Below, one piece after another: positions 62,462 to 64,000 of a DNA stretch of 64,000 bases. How positions within the stretch are numbered: the first letter of the stretch is position 1; each line of letters begins with the position of its first letter. This DNA is from Izhakiella capsodis. Lineage in GTDB: Bacteria > Pseudomonadota > Gammaproteobacteria > Enterobacterales > Enterobacteriaceae. The translations under genes were made by a program, and so were the position numbers. The stretch is taken from NCBI RefSeq assembly GCF_900115045.1, contig NZ_FOVC01000001.1:620001-684000 (forward strand), in the 5' to 3' direction. Below the pieces are notes generated by a model. It saw only the letters and a list, made by a program, of their open reading frames with translations. It ran no database searches and was not told the DNA's origin.

Positions 62462-64000
62462 ATGTCTGTATCAACATGTCAGCACAGGGTTTCAGCGGGA
62501 TCTCACCAGAATAAGTTACACGATAGTATCAGGAGAAAAAGCATAAGATTGATACAGGGCATGAGGTTTGACAGCAGTTCAACCCCGGATGATATAGGTC
62601 GCTTTGGATGCGATATCAGTAAGGTCACCAATTCTAGCGAAGTAATCAATCACGCATCTTATCAGGCTGTAGCTACACCTAAGAGCATTCTAGTTCCACT
62701 AATAATGCTGCTGAGCCAAGTCAGGTTAACCGATAGCCAGTGTTTGTCAGAAAAAACAGCAATTATTTCTGACAAAGACAGCGACTTATACCCACTAATA
62801 CCCCTAAATCCAGTGAGTTCAAATTACAGCAGCATATTTGATCCTGCTATGTATAATCGAGAATCGATTCACAGAAATAGTCATGTCCGACTCAGAAGAT
62901 CATTAGCGGAAGATCACCCTACTCACTCCTATCCAGATTTCTATAAATCAATACCTGCCGATGCGAAACTAAAATCAGAGCATTTTGATTCAGACCGTAA
63001 TATACGGTATCAAGATCTCTCAGATAAAATGAAGAAAAATACCTACTCATATGCTATTCAATTCGCACTTCAAAAAATAGAAAACGATAAACAATTAAAT
63101 AAAAAAATTAGAGATATGGCTTATTTGACCCGAATAGGTTCAAAAAAACTTATTCCTGTAGATTTAAAAGGCTGCAAGATAAATAATGCACTTTTCCTTC
63201 CAGATAGTCTCAACGCTAAGTCTGGCATTCTTATTTCTTTGAATTCTGAAAAGCTTTACAATTACGTCGAGAGCGGAAAGGATCTTCCAGATGATATCAG
63301 GGAGGGAATGCCTTATCTGGCATCTATTCCAAAAATTAAATTTCGTGACTCTAATGCTCCAGGAACTATAGATATATATTACGAGAGCTGCGATATTTTT
63401 TTAAATACAATGAGGCAAAGTGAAAAATTTTTCAATAACTATTTCAACCAAGACAATTCAAAGCCAATGAGCATTGAAGAAATTTCTGAATATCTCACTA
63501 ATATTATCGAAAAAGATTATTTGCTTAAAAATAAGGAAATAGTAAACGACTCATTGATTTTAAGAGCTATTGCTGGAGCTCACATCCCTGTATCAGAAGT
63601 CAGTATAGCCGAGAAAAGCTATCATCTTGAATTAACATTAGATTACTTAACTCCCCAAAATTACCTGCGATCATTCGCCAGACCCTTTTCCATTCTCAGT
63701 GGAGAGATGCAGTTGGTATCCAGCTCCCTTAAGGGGGAAACAGTACAAGAAACTGATGCAAATGTTCATCAGGCTGAGTATATAGGGAGTTGGGTTGATG
63801 TGAGTGTAGGGGCAATCACTTCGTTTACGCCAGTAGGATTTGTTGTTAACTCCTTGCAGGCAGCTGCGGAAATCGCCGCAGACGTGGCGGAAGGAAAGGA
63901 ACTGGATCCCTTAGCGGTATCTGCTCTGGTTGTTGGGAGTATACCTGGCGGTAAAATAGCCGCTAAAGTGGCAAAGTTTACCTCGATTGGTGGAAGTGCA
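62462..64000 (+). CDS. Large uncharacterised protein, possible toxin or effector (runs off right edge)
   Basis: From ATG 62462 (AAGGG 9 bases upstream) 513 codons read without a stop to the window end, so this is the N-terminal part of a large protein. The first 150 residues are Ser/Asn-rich and apparently disordered, with no Sec signal; the central part is charged and helical (for example KMKKNTYSYAIQFALQKIEN). At about 455-505 a small-residue hydrophobic region (VSVGAITSFTPVGFVVNSLQ, then LDPLAVSALVVGSIPGGKIA) could insert in membranes. This layout recalls large dermonecrotic-toxin-like or type III effector-like proteins of plant-associated bacteria, but I recognise no definite domain. It is AT-rich compared with katB-ankB. 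Confidence 0.75.
   Translation, partial: MSVSTCQHRVSAGSHQNKLHDSIRRKSIRLIQGMRFDSSSTPDDIGRFGCDISKVTNSSEVINHASYQAVATPKSILVPLIMLLSQVRLTDSQCLSEKTAIISDKDSDLYPLIPLNPVSSNYSSIFDPAMYNRESIHRNSHVRLRRSLAEDHPTHSYPDFYKSIPADAKLKSEHFDSDRNIRYQDLSDKMKKNTYSYAIQFALQKIENDKQLNKKIRDMAYLTRIGSKKLIPVDLKGCKINNALFLPDSLNAKSGILISLNSEKLYNYVESGKDLPDDIREGMPYLASIPKIKFRDSNAPGTIDIYYESCDIFLNTMRQSEKFFNNYFNQDNSKPMSIEEISEYLTNIIEKDYLLKNKEIVNDSLILRAIAGAHIPVSEVSIAEKSYHLELTLDYLTPQNYLRSFARPFSILSGEMQLVSSSLKGETVQETDANVHQAEYIGSWVDVSVGAITSFTPVGFVVNSLQAAAEIAADVAEGKELDPLAVSALVVGSIPGGKIAAKVAKFTSIGGSA

Overview
The window looks like chromosomal DNA of a plant- or environment-associated member of the Enterobacterales, most likely Erwiniaceae (Erwinia/Pantoea-like). 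This is inferred from the EsaI/EsaR-type quorum-sensing pair, enterobacterial homologues such as DigH, SitABCD, GadBC and HchA, and an IS1 element. The species cannot be fixed from the sequence alone. Accessory modules dominate and base composition varies sharply between them, which suggests repeated acquisition and decay.

Layout. 1-3367 (minus): archaic (Csu/spore-coat-U type) chaperone-usher pilus operon whose usher runs off the left edge. 4195-6712: small membrane protein, cytosolic catalase, thioredoxin-like protein. 6742-16722: complete citrate fermentation locus, with CitA/CitB two-component genes divergent from citS, an FAH-fold gene and citCDEFXG. The FAH protein is a candidate for the missing oxaloacetate decarboxylase. 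17408-20865: Mn/Fe ABC importer sitABCD behind a Fur-like box. 20900-23500: very AT-rich island with a convergent luxR/luxI pair and, on the minus strand, a probable FNR-activated small RNA (perfect FNR box, correctly spaced -10, UUCG terminator).

23534-30441: DigH, then about 3 kb of decayed DNA with a glycosyltransferase family 9 remnant, an orphan DsbA/ScsC-like oxidoreductase, an IS1-family element whose slippery A-run has lost a base, and the 3' end of an O-antigen ligase gene. 30777-36369: sigma-54 activator divergent from a fold-III decarboxylase, a permease and an ornithine-racemase-like gene behind a consensus -24/-12 promoter; this resembles the Salmonella D-ornithine/D-lysine decarboxylase locus. 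36788-45207: SRPBCC protein, LysR regulator, IS110 remnant, PQQ sugar dehydrogenase, short YadA-like adhesin, and a two-gene ABC importer with no ATPase gene.

46590-52962: acid-resistance block: glutamate decarboxylase, glutamate/GABA antiporter, glutaminase, a periplasmic HIU-hydrolase-like protein and a CLC chloride transporter. 53614-57239 is the most striking part: a three-gene terpenoid cluster of a single-polypeptide class I terpene synthase-cytochrome P450 fusion, a SAM methyltransferase overlapping it by 4 bases, and isopentenyl diphosphate isomerase. 57658-61265: HchA (Hsp31), periplasmic catalase KatB and ankyrin protein AnkB. From 62462 a large unrecognised reading frame runs off the right edge with no stop in at least 513 codons; it may be a toxin or effector.

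Taken together the genes cover adhesion, citrate use without oxygen, metal acquisition, cell-cell signalling, acid and peroxide defence, and a specialised metabolite.
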